From: an uncultured Clostridia bacterium
GTDB taxonomy: Bacteria; Bacillota; Clostridia; Oscillospirales; Oscillospiraceae
Assembly: GCA_946629065.1 (NCBI GenBank)
Contig: CAMOXK010000007.1
Span: 1-51,333, forward strand
Length of the DNA stretch: 51,333 nt
Reading direction: 5' to 3'
Shown: piece after piece, positions 35,364 to 42,411 of the stretch
How the letters are laid out: every line of letters begins with the position of its first letter
How positions within the stretch are numbered: position 1 is the stretch's first letter
Made by a program: the position numbers and the translations under genes
The notes under the pieces: model-generated
Told to the model about the DNA's origin: nothing
The model's database searches: none
What the model saw: the letters and a program-made list of their open reading frames with translations, nothing else

Positions 35364-35485
35364 TAGTGAAGAGTGAATAATGAAGAGTGAATAGTTATGG
35401 TATCGCCTTCGGCGATGGATTGAATTAACAATCTGTCCGCGAAGCGGACACCTCAACTTTTCACTTTTCACTATTCACTTTTCTC
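35364..35485. repeat. Operon-internal inverted repeat (copy 1)
   Basis: The best-preserved copy. The arms (minus strand) are GAAAAGTGAATAGTGAAAAG (in 35460-35482) and CTATTCACTCTTCATTATTC (about 35372-35391). Inside are GTCCGCTTCGCGGAC (about 35436-35450), GATTGAATTAACAATC (about 35417-35432) and ATCGCCTTCGGCGAT (about 35402-35416). The whiA stop codon (35475-35477) lies inside the arm, and the other end reaches the dnaE ribosome site. Related copies are at 12421, 22787 and 37612. Confidence 0.78.
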
Positions 35486-36392
35486 TTTTTTCAACTTGCT
35501 CCGCAAGTTGAAAAAGCTTGCGCAGCCGGTGGTTCAGGCAGCTCTTGGTCACCGGCGGGTCGGAGAGCCTTGCCAGGTCCGCCAGGCTGGCCTCGGGATT
35601 GGCGATGCGCAGCATGGCCGCCTGCTGCAGAGGCTCCGGCAGCTCATACAGCCCGCCGTAGGCCTTGGCCGCGGCGCGGATGGCGTCGATCTGCTCCTGG
35701 GCGGCCAGGACAGTCTTATCGGCATTGGCGGTGTCGCAGTTGATGCGCCGGGTGACCAGGTTTCGCATCTCCTTGTCCACCTTGGCGGTCATCACATTCA
35801 TGGCGGACACCGGCGCTCCGATCTGGGTGAGAAAGTCCGCAATGGCGTCCGCTTTTTTGAAATATAACAGGCTGTTGCCCCGCCGCTGGGTCTCCTTGGG
35901 CTCAAAGCCCAGGTCCAGCAGCAGGGAGAGGGTCTCCCGGCTCACGTTCCGGTGAGGGGTGGCCAGCTCCAGGTGTCCCCGCTTTTCCGGGTCGGTGACG
36001 CTGCCGCCGGCCAAAAAGGCGCCCCGGGCAAAGGCCTCCACGCAGCCGACCTCCTCCAGCACACCAAAGTTCACGTGGTGGGCCAGGGTGGCGTCGATCT
36101 CCCCGCCGAAGGCGTCAAAGATCCGTTTGAGCTTGTCCCGGTCCTGGATGATGAAGCTGCGCTTCTCGGCGGTCTTCTCATCGGGCAGCCGGTCGAAGCT
36201 CAGGCCAAAGGCCCGGCGAAAGAGCCTGGGCAGCCGCTCTGAGAAGGCGGGGCTTGCGGTGATGATGCGTACTTCCCGAGGGGAAAAGCTGTTGCAGTAG
36301 AGCAGGATCCCGTAGCACTCCGCCAGGGCGATATTCTTTTTGTCCAGGGGCTGTCTGCACAGCTCCGCCTTCACTTCGGAGGAAAATGACAT
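35475..36392 (-). CDS. whiA: Sporulation/cell-division regulator WhiA
   Basis: WhiA is a DNA-binding protein with a LAGLIDADG-like N-terminal domain and a C-terminal helix-turn-helix. It is essential for sporulation septation in Streptomyces and affects division and chromosome segregation in B. subtilis. The 305-residue product starts with the conserved SFSSEVKAELCR; other signatures are CYGILLYCNSFSPREV, RGAFLAGGSVTDPEK and the C-terminal ASLADLARLSDPPVTKSCLNHRLRKL. The stop codon and the last residues (EKREK) fall inside a repeat arm. In many Firmicutes the order is rapZ-yvcK-whiA; here yvcK is missing between rapZ and whiA. Confidence 0.95.
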   Translation of the reverse strand: MSFSSEVKAELCRQPLDKKNIALAECYGILLYCNSFSPREVRIITASPAFSERLPRLFRRAFGLSFDRLPDEKTAEKRSFIIQDRDKLKRIFDAFGGEIDATLAHHVNFGVLEEVGCVEAFARGAFLAGGSVTDPEKRGHLELATPHRNVSRETLSLLLDLGFEPKETQRRGNSLLYFKKADAIADFLTQIGAPVSAMNVMTAKVDKEMRNLVTRRINCDTANADKTVLAAQEQIDAIRAAAKAYGGLYELPEPLQQAAMLRIANPEASLADLARLSDPPVTKSCLNHRLRKLFQLAEQVEKREK

Positions 36393-36412
36393 TTCCGATC
36401 AACCTACCTTAT

Positions 36413-36601
36413 TGGCTCCCTCTCTGAGGGAGCTGGCACGGCGTGTCTCACGCAAGCGCCGTGACTGAGGGAGTTCGCTTTCCTTATACGCTCTCCTGTC
36501 TAAAGGGGCTCCCGCAAAGCGGGTGGGGCGGTGCTTGTGCTTCCCCCGCTGGGGGAAGCATAAGGCGCGGGTCGGCGGGCGCGACCTGATGCGCCCCTAC
36601 G
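36413..36601. repeat. Repeat mosaic in the rapZ-whiA gap
   Basis: The part at about 36413-36473 has GGCTCCCTCTCTGAGGGAGC, then GGCACGGCGTGTCTCACGCA and GCGCCGTGACTGAGGGAG, forming nested inverted repeats. The 36515-36555 part holds a purine/pyrimidine hairpin (CTTCCCCCGCTGGGGGAAG), and CGGGCGCGACCTGATGCGCC followed by CCTACG (36575-36601) is a GTAGGGG-type hairpin module. No open frame has a ribosome site or family resemblance. Confidence 0.6.
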
Positions 36602-36603
36602 GG

Positions 36604-36708
36604 TGTCATCCTGAGCGAAGCGCAACGAAGTCGAAGGATCTAAAAAACCTGACCTTGCGCCGGGGGCGAGATCCTTCGACTCGGCCTACGGCCTCGCTCA
36701 GGATGACA
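36604..36708. repeat. TGTCATCC-type palindrome (complete copy)
   Basis: TGTCATCCTGAGCGAAGCG and TCGAAGGATCT on the left pair with AGATCCTTCGA and CGCTCAGGATGACA on the right. It is the most complete copy of the family seen at 7192-7278 and 1182-1302. With the neighbouring mosaic it fills the 346-bp gap where yvcK would usually lie. Confidence 0.75.
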
Positions 36709-36738
36709 CAGTGAGCGGCGCCGCCCCCCGTTCACGCT

Positions 36739-37599
36739 TCACTTCTCTATATCTCTGTGGACATTGACGCAGGCCACGCCCTTGTCCTCCAGGGCCTGGC
36801 GCAGGGCGTTTGCGATGGCGACGCTGCGGTGCCGCCCGCCGGTGCAGCCGATGGCCACCACCAGGTTCACCTTCCCCTCCTCCACATAGTGGGGGATGAG
36901 AAAGTCCAGCATTTTGGTGAGCATGTCCATGAAGGTCTCGGTCTGGGGATAGCTGAACACAAAGTCCGACACCGGCTTATCCAGCCCAGAGAGGGGGCGG
37001 AGGGTCTCCACATAGAAGGGATTGGGCAGAAAGCGCACGTCAAAGACCAGGTCCGCGTCCATGGGGAGACCGTGCTTGTAGCCAAAGGACATGGCGGTGA
37101 CCTGCAGTTCCTGCTTTTGTCCGGCGGCGGCGAAGAGACTGAACATGCGGCTCTTCAGCTGGCCCAGGGTGAGCTGAGAGCTGTTGAGCACCACATCCGC
37201 CCTGGCCTTGATGGGAGCCAGCAGCGCCTCCTCCCGGGCCACGGCCTGCTCCAGGGTGATGCCCTTTCCCGCCAGCGGGTGGGGCCGGCGGGATTCCTTG
37301 TAGCGCCGCACCAGGGTGCGCAGGTCCGCGTCCATATAGAGGATGCGCACCGTGCAGCCCTCCATGGCCTTCAGCTCATCCAGGGTGCTGAGGAGCTCTC
37401 CGAAGCCGTCCCGCTCCCGCACATCGGTGACCAGGGCCACCTTGTCATAGCGGCCGTGGGCATCCAGGCAGAGCTCGGCAAAGCGGGGCATCAGCGCAAC
37501 GGGCATATTGTCCACGCAGTAGTAGTCCAGATCCTCCAGTACATCCGCCGCACGGCTCTTGCCCGCGCCGGAAAGCCCGGTGATGATAAGAAATTCCAT
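36739..37599 (-). CDS. rapZ: RNase adapter RapZ/YvcJ (P-loop nucleotide-binding protein)
   Basis: The 286-residue protein has the Walker A GLSGAGKS at residues 8-15 and the conserved C-terminal block CTGGRHRSVAIA (about 248-259). In E. coli RapZ directs RNase E to GlmZ sRNA to control amino-sugar synthesis; in B. subtilis YvcJ is a nucleotide-binding protein affecting competence. The start ATG at 37599 follows AAGGGGTG. The last codons GAGAAG and TGA resemble the purine-rich arm of the operon-internal repeat. Flanked by murB upstream and whiA downstream. Confidence 0.95.
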   Translation of the reverse strand: MEFLIITGLSGAGKSRAADVLEDLDYYCVDNMPVALMPRFAELCLDAHGRYDKVALVTDVRERDGFGELLSTLDELKAMEGCTVRILYMDADLRTLVRRYKESRRPHPLAGKGITLEQAVAREEALLAPIKARADVVLNSSQLTLGQLKSRMFSLFAAAGQKQELQVTAMSFGYKHGLPMDADLVFDVRFLPNPFYVETLRPLSGLDKPVSDFVFSYPQTETFMDMLTKMLDFLIPHYVEEGKVNLVVAIGCTGGRHRSVAIANALRQALEDKGVACVNVHRDIEK

Positions 37600-37611
37600 A
37601 CAAGCACCCCT

Positions 37612-37735
37612 TTTGTATCACGGAAGAGAGAATAGGGAAAAGGAAGGGTATCACGCCGCAGGCGTGACAGATTCAATCATCCGCGACGCGGATCCCTTTC
37701 TTATTCCTTCTTCACTCTTCCTTCTTCTCTTGCTC
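37612..37735. repeat. Operon-internal inverted repeat (copy 3)
   Basis: Arm GAAGAGAGAATAGGGAAAAG (37624-37643) lies opposite CTTATTCCTTCTTCACTCTT (about 37700-37719). Inner mini-hairpins are ATCACGCCGCAGGCGTGA and ATCCGCGACGCGGAT. The murB stop codon (37712-37714) lies inside the arm. It lies in the murB-rapZ gap. Confidence 0.7.
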
Positions 37736-38722
37736 AAAGCCTGCGTTCACCGTGATGTGATTTTTATGGGCCTTGGGGCTGTGATCTTCCAGCTTATAGT
37801 CCGGCGGAAGGATGATGACCTCCGGCTCCAGCTGCACGCCGCTCTTTTCATAGACGGTGTTGCGCACCTGCTTCATGAGCTCATACACATCGTGGGAGCT
37901 GGCGCCGCCCACATTCACCACAAAACCCGCGTGCTTCTCGCTGACCTGGGCGCCGCCCACGGTGAAGCCCTTGAGCCCCGCCTGCTCGATCAGCGCCCCG
38001 GCGAAATTCCCCTCCGGGCGCTTGAAGGCGCTGCCGGCGGAGGGCAGCTCCAGGGGCTGCTTCGCCCGGCGCTTTTCGTTCATCTCCCGCATCTTGGCGG
38101 CAATCTCGTCCTTATCTCCCGGCTGGAGCCGGAAAACGGCGCTGAGGATCACATAGCCGCCGTGGGTGTTGAACATGCTCTTGCGATAGGAAAAAGCGCA
38201 CTGCTCCGCCGAGAGCTCATAGAGCCCCTGGTCCGGCGCATAGAGGCAGACCACGCTCTCCACTACGTCCTTCATCTCGCCGCCGTAGGCCCCGGCGTTG
38301 ATGAAGCAGCCGCCGCCCACGCTGCCCGGGATGCCGGAGGCAAACTCCAGGCCCTGCAGGCCGTTTTGCTGGGCGAAGCTGGAGAGTCTGGAGAGGGAGA
38401 CCCCCGCCTCGGCATAAATGGCCCCGTCGGGCAGCAGGAAGAGATTCTGCAGCTTCTCGGTGCTGAGGAGAAAGAGCTCCTGCAGTCCCTCGTCCGGGAA
38501 GAGCAGGTTGGTGCCGTTGCCCAGGACAAAGGGCATGAGCTCGTTGTCCTTCAAAATGCTGCAGATCTTGGCAAGGGAGCTCACACTCTCCGGCACGGCC
38601 AGGGCTCTTGCGGGGCCGCCGATGCGGAAGGAGCAGTGGGCGGAAAGGGGCTCCTGCTCCAGCAGGGTCATCCCCGGCAGGGCTTCTTTGATCTCAGCTA
38701 TGGCTTTTTCCAGGTTTTCCAT
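37712..38722 (-). CDS. murB: UDP-N-acetylenolpyruvoylglucosamine reductase
   Basis: MurB uses NADPH and FAD to make UDP-MurNAc in peptidoglycan synthesis. The 336-residue protein has the FAD-binding domain (SAHCSFRIGGPARAL; VLGNGTNLLFPDEG; GLEFASGIPGSVGGGCFINAGAYGGEM) and the catalytic Ser in LPSAGSAFKRPEG (about 228), with the terminal domain ending in VQLEPEVIILP. It is of the shorter type II architecture, with a charged C-terminal extension of about 30 residues that runs into a repeat. Start ATG at 38722; TTAAGGAGAAT upstream. It is 10 bases behind hprK. Confidence 0.95.
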   Translation of the reverse strand: MENLEKAIAEIKEALPGMTLLEQEPLSAHCSFRIGGPARALAVPESVSSLAKICSILKDNELMPFVLGNGTNLLFPDEGLQELFLLSTEKLQNLFLLPDGAIYAEAGVSLSRLSSFAQQNGLQGLEFASGIPGSVGGGCFINAGAYGGEMKDVVESVVCLYAPDQGLYELSAEQCAFSYRKSMFNTHGGYVILSAVFRLQPGDKDEIAAKMREMNEKRRAKQPLELPSAGSAFKRPEGNFAGALIEQAGLKGFTVGGAQVSEKHAGFVVNVGGASSHDVYELMKQVRNTVYEKSGVQLEPEVIILPPDYKLEDHSPKAHKNHITVNAGFEQEKKEE

Positions 38723-38732
38723 TCTATTCTCC

Positions 38733-39671
38733 TTAAATGCTTCCCTTGTCGATGGCCTGGTCGTGCTCGGCGGCCAGGGTCTCGGCGGCGTTGAAGCCCA
38801 TCTTCTTCTGGCGGTTGTTCATGGCGGCAAGCTCCAGGATCACCGCCAGGTTCCGTCCCGGGGTCACCGGGATGGTGACGCAGGGCAGCTCCACGCCCAG
38901 GATGGTCTCCGTCTCGTTGGAGAGTCCAAGCCGATCATAGGCCTTGCCGGGGACCCAGTTTTCCATCTTCACCACCAGGTCGATGCCGGTGCTGGGCTTC
39001 ACGGCGCCCACGCCGTAGATGTGCCGCACGTTGATGACGCCGATGCCTCTCAACTCCATGTAGTAGCGGATGAGCTCCGGGGCGGTGCCCACAAGGTGGC
39101 TGCGGTGGGTCTTTTTGATCTCCACCGCGTCGTCCGCCACCAGACGGTGGCCGCGCTTGATGAGCTCCAAAGCGGTCTCGCTCTTGCCGATGCCGCTGTC
39201 CCCCATCAGAAGGACGCCTTCGCCGTAGATCTCCACCAGGACCCCGTGGGTGGTGAGACGGGGGGCCAGATAGTTGTGCAGGGCCGCGATGACATTGGAC
39301 TGGAAGTCCGAGGTGTCCTCGTCGGTGACGAAGAGGTTGCGGTCATAGCGCTCGGCCATCTCCACGCACTCCGGCGAGGGGGTGACCCCGTGGCAGACCA
39401 CCAGGGCCGCGATGTCATAGGCCATGAAGCGCTCGTAGGCCTTTCTCCGGTCCTCACGGCTCAGGGTGTTGAGATAGGTGGACTCCACCCGGCCGATGAT
39501 CTGGAGCCGGCGAGGATCGAAATAGTTATAAAAACCGGTGAGCTGCATGGCGGGGCGGTTCACATCCGCCGTGGTCAGCACCGCCTGCTCATAGTCCTTG
39601 GCAAGGTGGATGGGGCGCAGATTGTGCTCGGTGACGATGGTTTTGAGCTTCACGGAATACTTGCTTCTCAT
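38733..39671 (-). CDS. hprK: HPr kinase/phosphorylase
   Basis: HprK phosphorylates Ser46 of HPr (and removes it with Pi), the switch of carbon catabolite repression in Firmicutes. The 312-residue product has the Walker A GDSGIGKS (157-164), the conserved His142 in LTTHGVLVEIYG, the signature ELRGIGVINVRHIYG and the second loop TPGRNLAVILELAAMN. All catalytic parts look intact. The start ATG at 39671 follows CGGAGG. It is the first gene of the operon, from the promoter at 39703-39731. Confidence 0.95.
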   Translation of the reverse strand: MRSKYSVKLKTIVTEHNLRPIHLAKDYEQAVLTTADVNRPAMQLTGFYNYFDPRRLQIIGRVESTYLNTLSREDRRKAYERFMAYDIAALVVCHGVTPSPECVEMAERYDRNLFVTDEDTSDFQSNVIAALHNYLAPRLTTHGVLVEIYGEGVLLMGDSGIGKSETALELIKRGHRLVADDAVEIKKTHRSHLVGTAPELIRYYMELRGIGVINVRHIYGVGAVKPSTGIDLVVKMENWVPGKAYDRLGLSNETETILGVELPCVTIPVTPGRNLAVILELAAMNNRQKKMGFNAAETLAAEHDQAIDKGSI

Positions 39672-39702
39672 GGCATGACCTCCGAAAATGCTGATTCACT
39701 CT

Positions 39703-39731
39703 ATTCTACTCATTTTCCCGCTCTTTGGCAA
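39703..39731 (-). promoter_or_regulatory. Sigma-A-type promoter for hprK-murB-rapZ-whiA-dnaE
   Basis: On the minus strand TTGCCA (39726-39731) and TAGAAT (39703-39708) are separated by 17 bp, about 30 bases before the hprK start. Confidence 0.7.
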
Positions 39732-39827
39732 GGGGTTTCCACGCATCCGGGTGTTTTCTTTTTGTAAAGCCGAGCCGCGGCTTCTGTGTCCCGCGAAAAG
39801 ATTTTTGCCCGGAGCGAAAAATTATGC

Positions 39828-39856
39828 TTGCATTTGCCCGGACCGTCTGCTATTAT
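39828..39856 (+). promoter_or_regulatory. Sigma-A-type promoter for rpmB
   Basis: TTGCAT (39828-39833) and TATTAT (39851-39856) have a 17-bp spacer, about 60 bases ahead of the rpmB start. It is divergent from the hprK promoter. Confidence 0.75.
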
Positions 39857-39915
39857 ATATGAGCTGTCTTTCCGCCGGAAAGCAGTGAAACACGAGCAAG
39901 GAGGTGCTTCAACTT

Positions 39916-40104
39916 ATGGCAAAGTGCCAGTTCTGCGACAAGGATGTGGCCTTCGGCATCAAGGTCAGCCATTCTCACAGACGCTCCAACCGTACTTGGA
40001 AGCCGAACGTGAAGCGCGTCAAGGCCATCGTGGACGGTTCTCCCAAGCATGTCTACGTTTGCACTCGCTGCCTGCGCAGCGGCAAGGTCACCCGCGCTGT
40101 GTAA
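39916..40104 (+). CDS. rpmB: 50S ribosomal protein L28 (zinc-binding form)
   Basis: The 62-residue product starts at ATG 39916 after AAGGAGG. It has the L28 core (SHSHRRSNRTWKPNVKRVK) and the zinc-ribbon pairs C4/C7 and C49/C52, so it is the C+ zinc form rather than the C- paralogue found in some genomes. It is a single-gene unit with its own promoter and terminator. Confidence 0.96.
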   Translation: MAKCQFCDKDVAFGIKVSHSHRRSNRTWKPNVKRVKAIVDGSPKHVYVCTRCLRSGKVTRAV

Positions 40105-40123
40105 TCTGAACATTACCCGAAAC

Positions 40124-40153
40124 AAGCCTGTCGTGTCAGCGACGGGCTTTTTC
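40124..40153 (+). terminator. Intrinsic terminator of rpmB
   Basis: AAGCCTGTCG (40124-40133) pairs with CGACGGGCTT (40140-40149) and is followed by TTT, 20 bases after the rpmB stop codon. Confidence 0.85.
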
Positions 40154-40208
40154 GGTTTTCCGGGGACTTTTCCCCAGCTTGTTTGCTCTCTTTGGAAAGG
40201 ACTTTGCC

Positions 40209-40940
40209 ATGCGAAACGAAATCCCCTGGAAGGAATATCTCTCCCTCCGGCCCACCGATCTGAAAAAACCGGAATATCGCCATCTCTGGCTGCTGCTCTA
40301 CTGGCCTGTCGAGCTGGCCTTCTTTGCTCTGGCCGGGCGGCTGCCCTGGCACTATCACCCCATCTATTCCCCGCTGGACGACGCCATCCCCTTCTCTGAG
40401 GTCTGGGTCATCCCCTATTGCCTCTGGTTCCTCTGCGTCGTCTTCACCGTGCTCTACACCGTGAGCCGGGATATCCGGGTTTTTCGCCGCTTCATGGATT
40501 ATATGATCCTCACCATCACCATCTCCGGAACGGTATATCTGCTCTATCCCAACTATTTCCCCGGCAGGCCGGTGGAGGCTCTGGGCTGGCCCAACACTGT
40601 GGCGGCCTATTTCCAGGCCATGCCCCGGAAAAATCTCTTCACCTTAGTCCTGAGCTTCATCTATTTCACCGACCCGCCCCGCAACGCCTGCCCCTCGGAG
40701 CATGTGGTGGTGGCCCTGGGCATGGCCTTTGCCGTCCTGGACTCGGAAAAGCTGCGCAAGGCCGCCTTCTCCGTCCCCTTTGTGGCGCTGCAGCTGCTCA
40801 TTTGTCTGAGCATCACCTTCACCAAGCAGCACTCCGCTCTGGACCTCCTGGGCGCCCTGCCGGTGAGCCTCATCGGCTGGATCCTTGCCTTCTCCCCCTG
40901 GATCCGCCGCCCCCGGGCCGCGGAAAACGCGGAGATGTGA
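40209..40940 (+). CDS. PAP2-family membrane phosphatase-like protein
   Basis: The 243-residue integral membrane protein starts at ATG 40209 after AAAGGA. It has about six hydrophobic segments and a split PAP2-type active site: CPSEHVVVALGMAF (about 173-186) and TKQHSALDLLGALPV (about 215-229), with the His and Asp of the second motif. Such proteins dephosphorylate lipid phosphates or transfer phospho-head groups; inositol-phosphorylceramide synthase-like members share this pattern. The substrate is unknown. The TGA stop (40938-40940) uses the first A of the inserted element, so the present C-terminus may be shorter than the ancestral one. It lies between rpmB and the oxoamine synthase gene. 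Confidence 0.85.
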   Translation: MRNEIPWKEYLSLRPTDLKKPEYRHLWLLLYWPVELAFFALAGRLPWHYHPIYSPLDDAIPFSEVWVIPYCLWFLCVVFTVLYTVSRDIRVFRRFMDYMILTITISGTVYLLYPNYFPGRPVEALGWPNTVAAYFQAMPRKNLFTLVLSFIYFTDPPRNACPSEHVVVALGMAFAVLDSEKLRKAAFSVPFVALQLLICLSITFTKQHSALDLLGALPVSLIGWILAFSPWIRRPRAAENAEM

Positions 40941-41103
40941 TACTACTTTCAAATAGAAATCTTTAAAGTCTTGTGGCCAGAATTGTGCCATACTTCGTTG
41001 AAGCCCTTGAACATATATCTCCATTATGCTCTGCGGCCTTCGCCTCGTCTGGCGCAATTCTGTCTCGCAATCCTTTTTAAAGCTTCTTATTTGAAAGTAG
41101 TAT
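40940..41103. mobile_element. Small inverted-repeat element (MITE-like), complete copy
   Basis: This 164-bp element has terminal inverted repeats ATACTACTTTCAAATA at 40940-40955 and TATTTGAAAGTAGTAT at 41088-41103. The similarity extends inward imperfectly to CTTTAAA. It encodes no transposase. If the TA inside each end is taken as the duplicated target, the ends fit the Tc1/mariner-IS630 pattern, but this is inference. It lies directly at the end of the PAP2-like gene. The truncated copy is at 105-244 in inverse orientation. Confidence 0.78.
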
Positions 41104-41152
41104 GAAAAGCTCCTTTTCGCATCCCCGCGTTTTCATTTTTTTCCATCTCCGA

Positions 41153-41181
41153 TTGACAAAGTCCTGTCCCTGTTGTAAAAT
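41153..41181 (+). promoter_or_regulatory. Sigma-A-type promoter for the oxoamine synthase gene
   Basis: TTGACA (41153-41158) and TAAAAT (41176-41181) have a 17-bp spacer, about 48 bases before the start. The gene therefore does not depend on transcription from the PAP2-like gene. Confidence 0.85.
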
Positions 41182-41228
41182 CGCTTCAAGTTTTTTAAGA
41201 ATTCGGACAGGCAGAAAGAGGCTCGACT

Positions 41229-42401
41229 ATGGATCTTTTCGAAAAATGCAGGAATTACACCCTGGCCAGGCAATATCGGGAGCTGGGGATCTATCCCTAT
41301 TTCCACGCCCTGGAATCCCGGCAGGATGTGGAAGTCATCATGGAGGGTAAGCGGCGGATCATGCTGGGCTCCAACAACTACCTGGGGCTCACCACCGAGC
41401 CCGAGGTGGTGGAGGCGGGCATCCGCGCCTTTGAGACCCTGGGCACCGGCTGTTCCGGCTCCCGCTTTCTCAACGGCACCCTGCAGATGCACCTGGAGCT
41501 GGAACAGGAGCTGGCGGCCTTTGTGCACAAGGAAGGCGCCGTCACCTTCTCCACCGGCTTTCAGTCCAACCTGGGCATCATCAGCGCGCTGGTGGGCCGG
41601 GGCGACTATGTGATCTGCGACCGGGAAAACCACGCCAGCATCTATGACGGCTGCAAGCTCTCCTACGGCAAGATGATGCGCTACAAGCACAACGACATGG
41701 AGGAGCTGGAAAGCATTCTTTCCCGCATCCCGGAAACGGCGGGCCGCCTCATCGTCACCGACGGCGTGTTCTCCATGGGCGGCGACATTGCAAAGCTCCC
41801 GGAGATCTGCGCCCTTGCGGAAACATACGGCGCCCGCGTCATGGTGGACGACGCCCACGGTCTGGGCGTGATCGGCGAGGGCGGCCGGGGCACGGCCAGC
41901 TACTTCGGGCTGGAGGACAAAGTGGACGTGATCATGGGCACCTTCTCCAAGTCCCTGGCAAGCCTGGGGGGCTACATGGCGGCCTCGGAGGAGGTCTGCG
42001 ACTATGTGCGCCACAACTCCCGGCCCTTCATATTCTCCGCCTCCATCCCGCCCTCCGCCTGCGCCACGGCCCTGGCCGCCCTGCGCTATCTAAAGGCCCA
42101 TCCCGAGCGGCCCAGGCGCCTGCTGGAGCTGGCCGCCTACGCCCGGAAGGGCTTCAAGGCCGCGGGACTGCAGATCCGGGAGTCGGACACGCCCATCGTG
42201 CCCATTTTCACCTATGACCCTGTCCGCACCCTGGAAAAGAACAAAGAGCTCTACGAGGCGGGGCTCTACGTCAATCCCGTGCTGCCCCCCGCCTGCGCGC
42301 CGGGGGAGTGTCTGCTGCGCACCAGCTACATGGCCACCCACACCGAGGCCCTCATCGACGAGGCGGTGGAGATTGCCGCCCGGGTGCTGCTGGGGGATTA
42401 A
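41229..42401 (+). CDS. Alpha-oxoamine synthase (serine palmitoyltransferase- or glycine C-acetyltransferase-like)
   Basis: This is a PLP enzyme that joins an amino acid to an acyl-CoA with loss of CO2. The 390-residue protein has GTGCSGSRFLNGTLQMHLE (acyl/PLP pocket), HASIYDGCKLSYGK, the Asp and His of VMVDDAHGLGVIGEGG, and the PLP lysine K241 in GTFSKSLASLGG. The N-terminal YPYFHALES and the C-terminal YVNPVLPPACAPGE are patterns I associate with bacterial serine palmitoyltransferases, but glycine C-acetyltransferase (Kbl) and BioF share most motifs. No bio or tdh genes are nearby. The ATG at 41229 follows AAAGAGG. Substrate uncertain. Confidence 0.88.
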   Translation: MDLFEKCRNYTLARQYRELGIYPYFHALESRQDVEVIMEGKRRIMLGSNNYLGLTTEPEVVEAGIRAFETLGTGCSGSRFLNGTLQMHLELEQELAAFVHKEGAVTFSTGFQSNLGIISALVGRGDYVICDRENHASIYDGCKLSYGKMMRYKHNDMEELESILSRIPETAGRLIVTDGVFSMGGDIAKLPEICALAETYGARVMVDDAHGLGVIGEGGRGTASYFGLEDKVDVIMGTFSKSLASLGGYMAASEEVCDYVRHNSRPFIFSASIPPSACATALAALRYLKAHPERPRRLLELAAYARKGFKAAGLQIRESDTPIVPIFTYDPVRTLEKNKELYEAGLYVNPVLPPACAPGECLLRTSYMATHTEALIDEAVEIAARVLLGD

Positions 42402-42411
42402 GCTGCCATAT

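Noticed and set aside
40209-42401. A definite sphingolipid operon
   Set aside because: The two genes are separated by an inserted element and have independent promoters, and no other pathway gene is in the window; kept only as a hypothesis.
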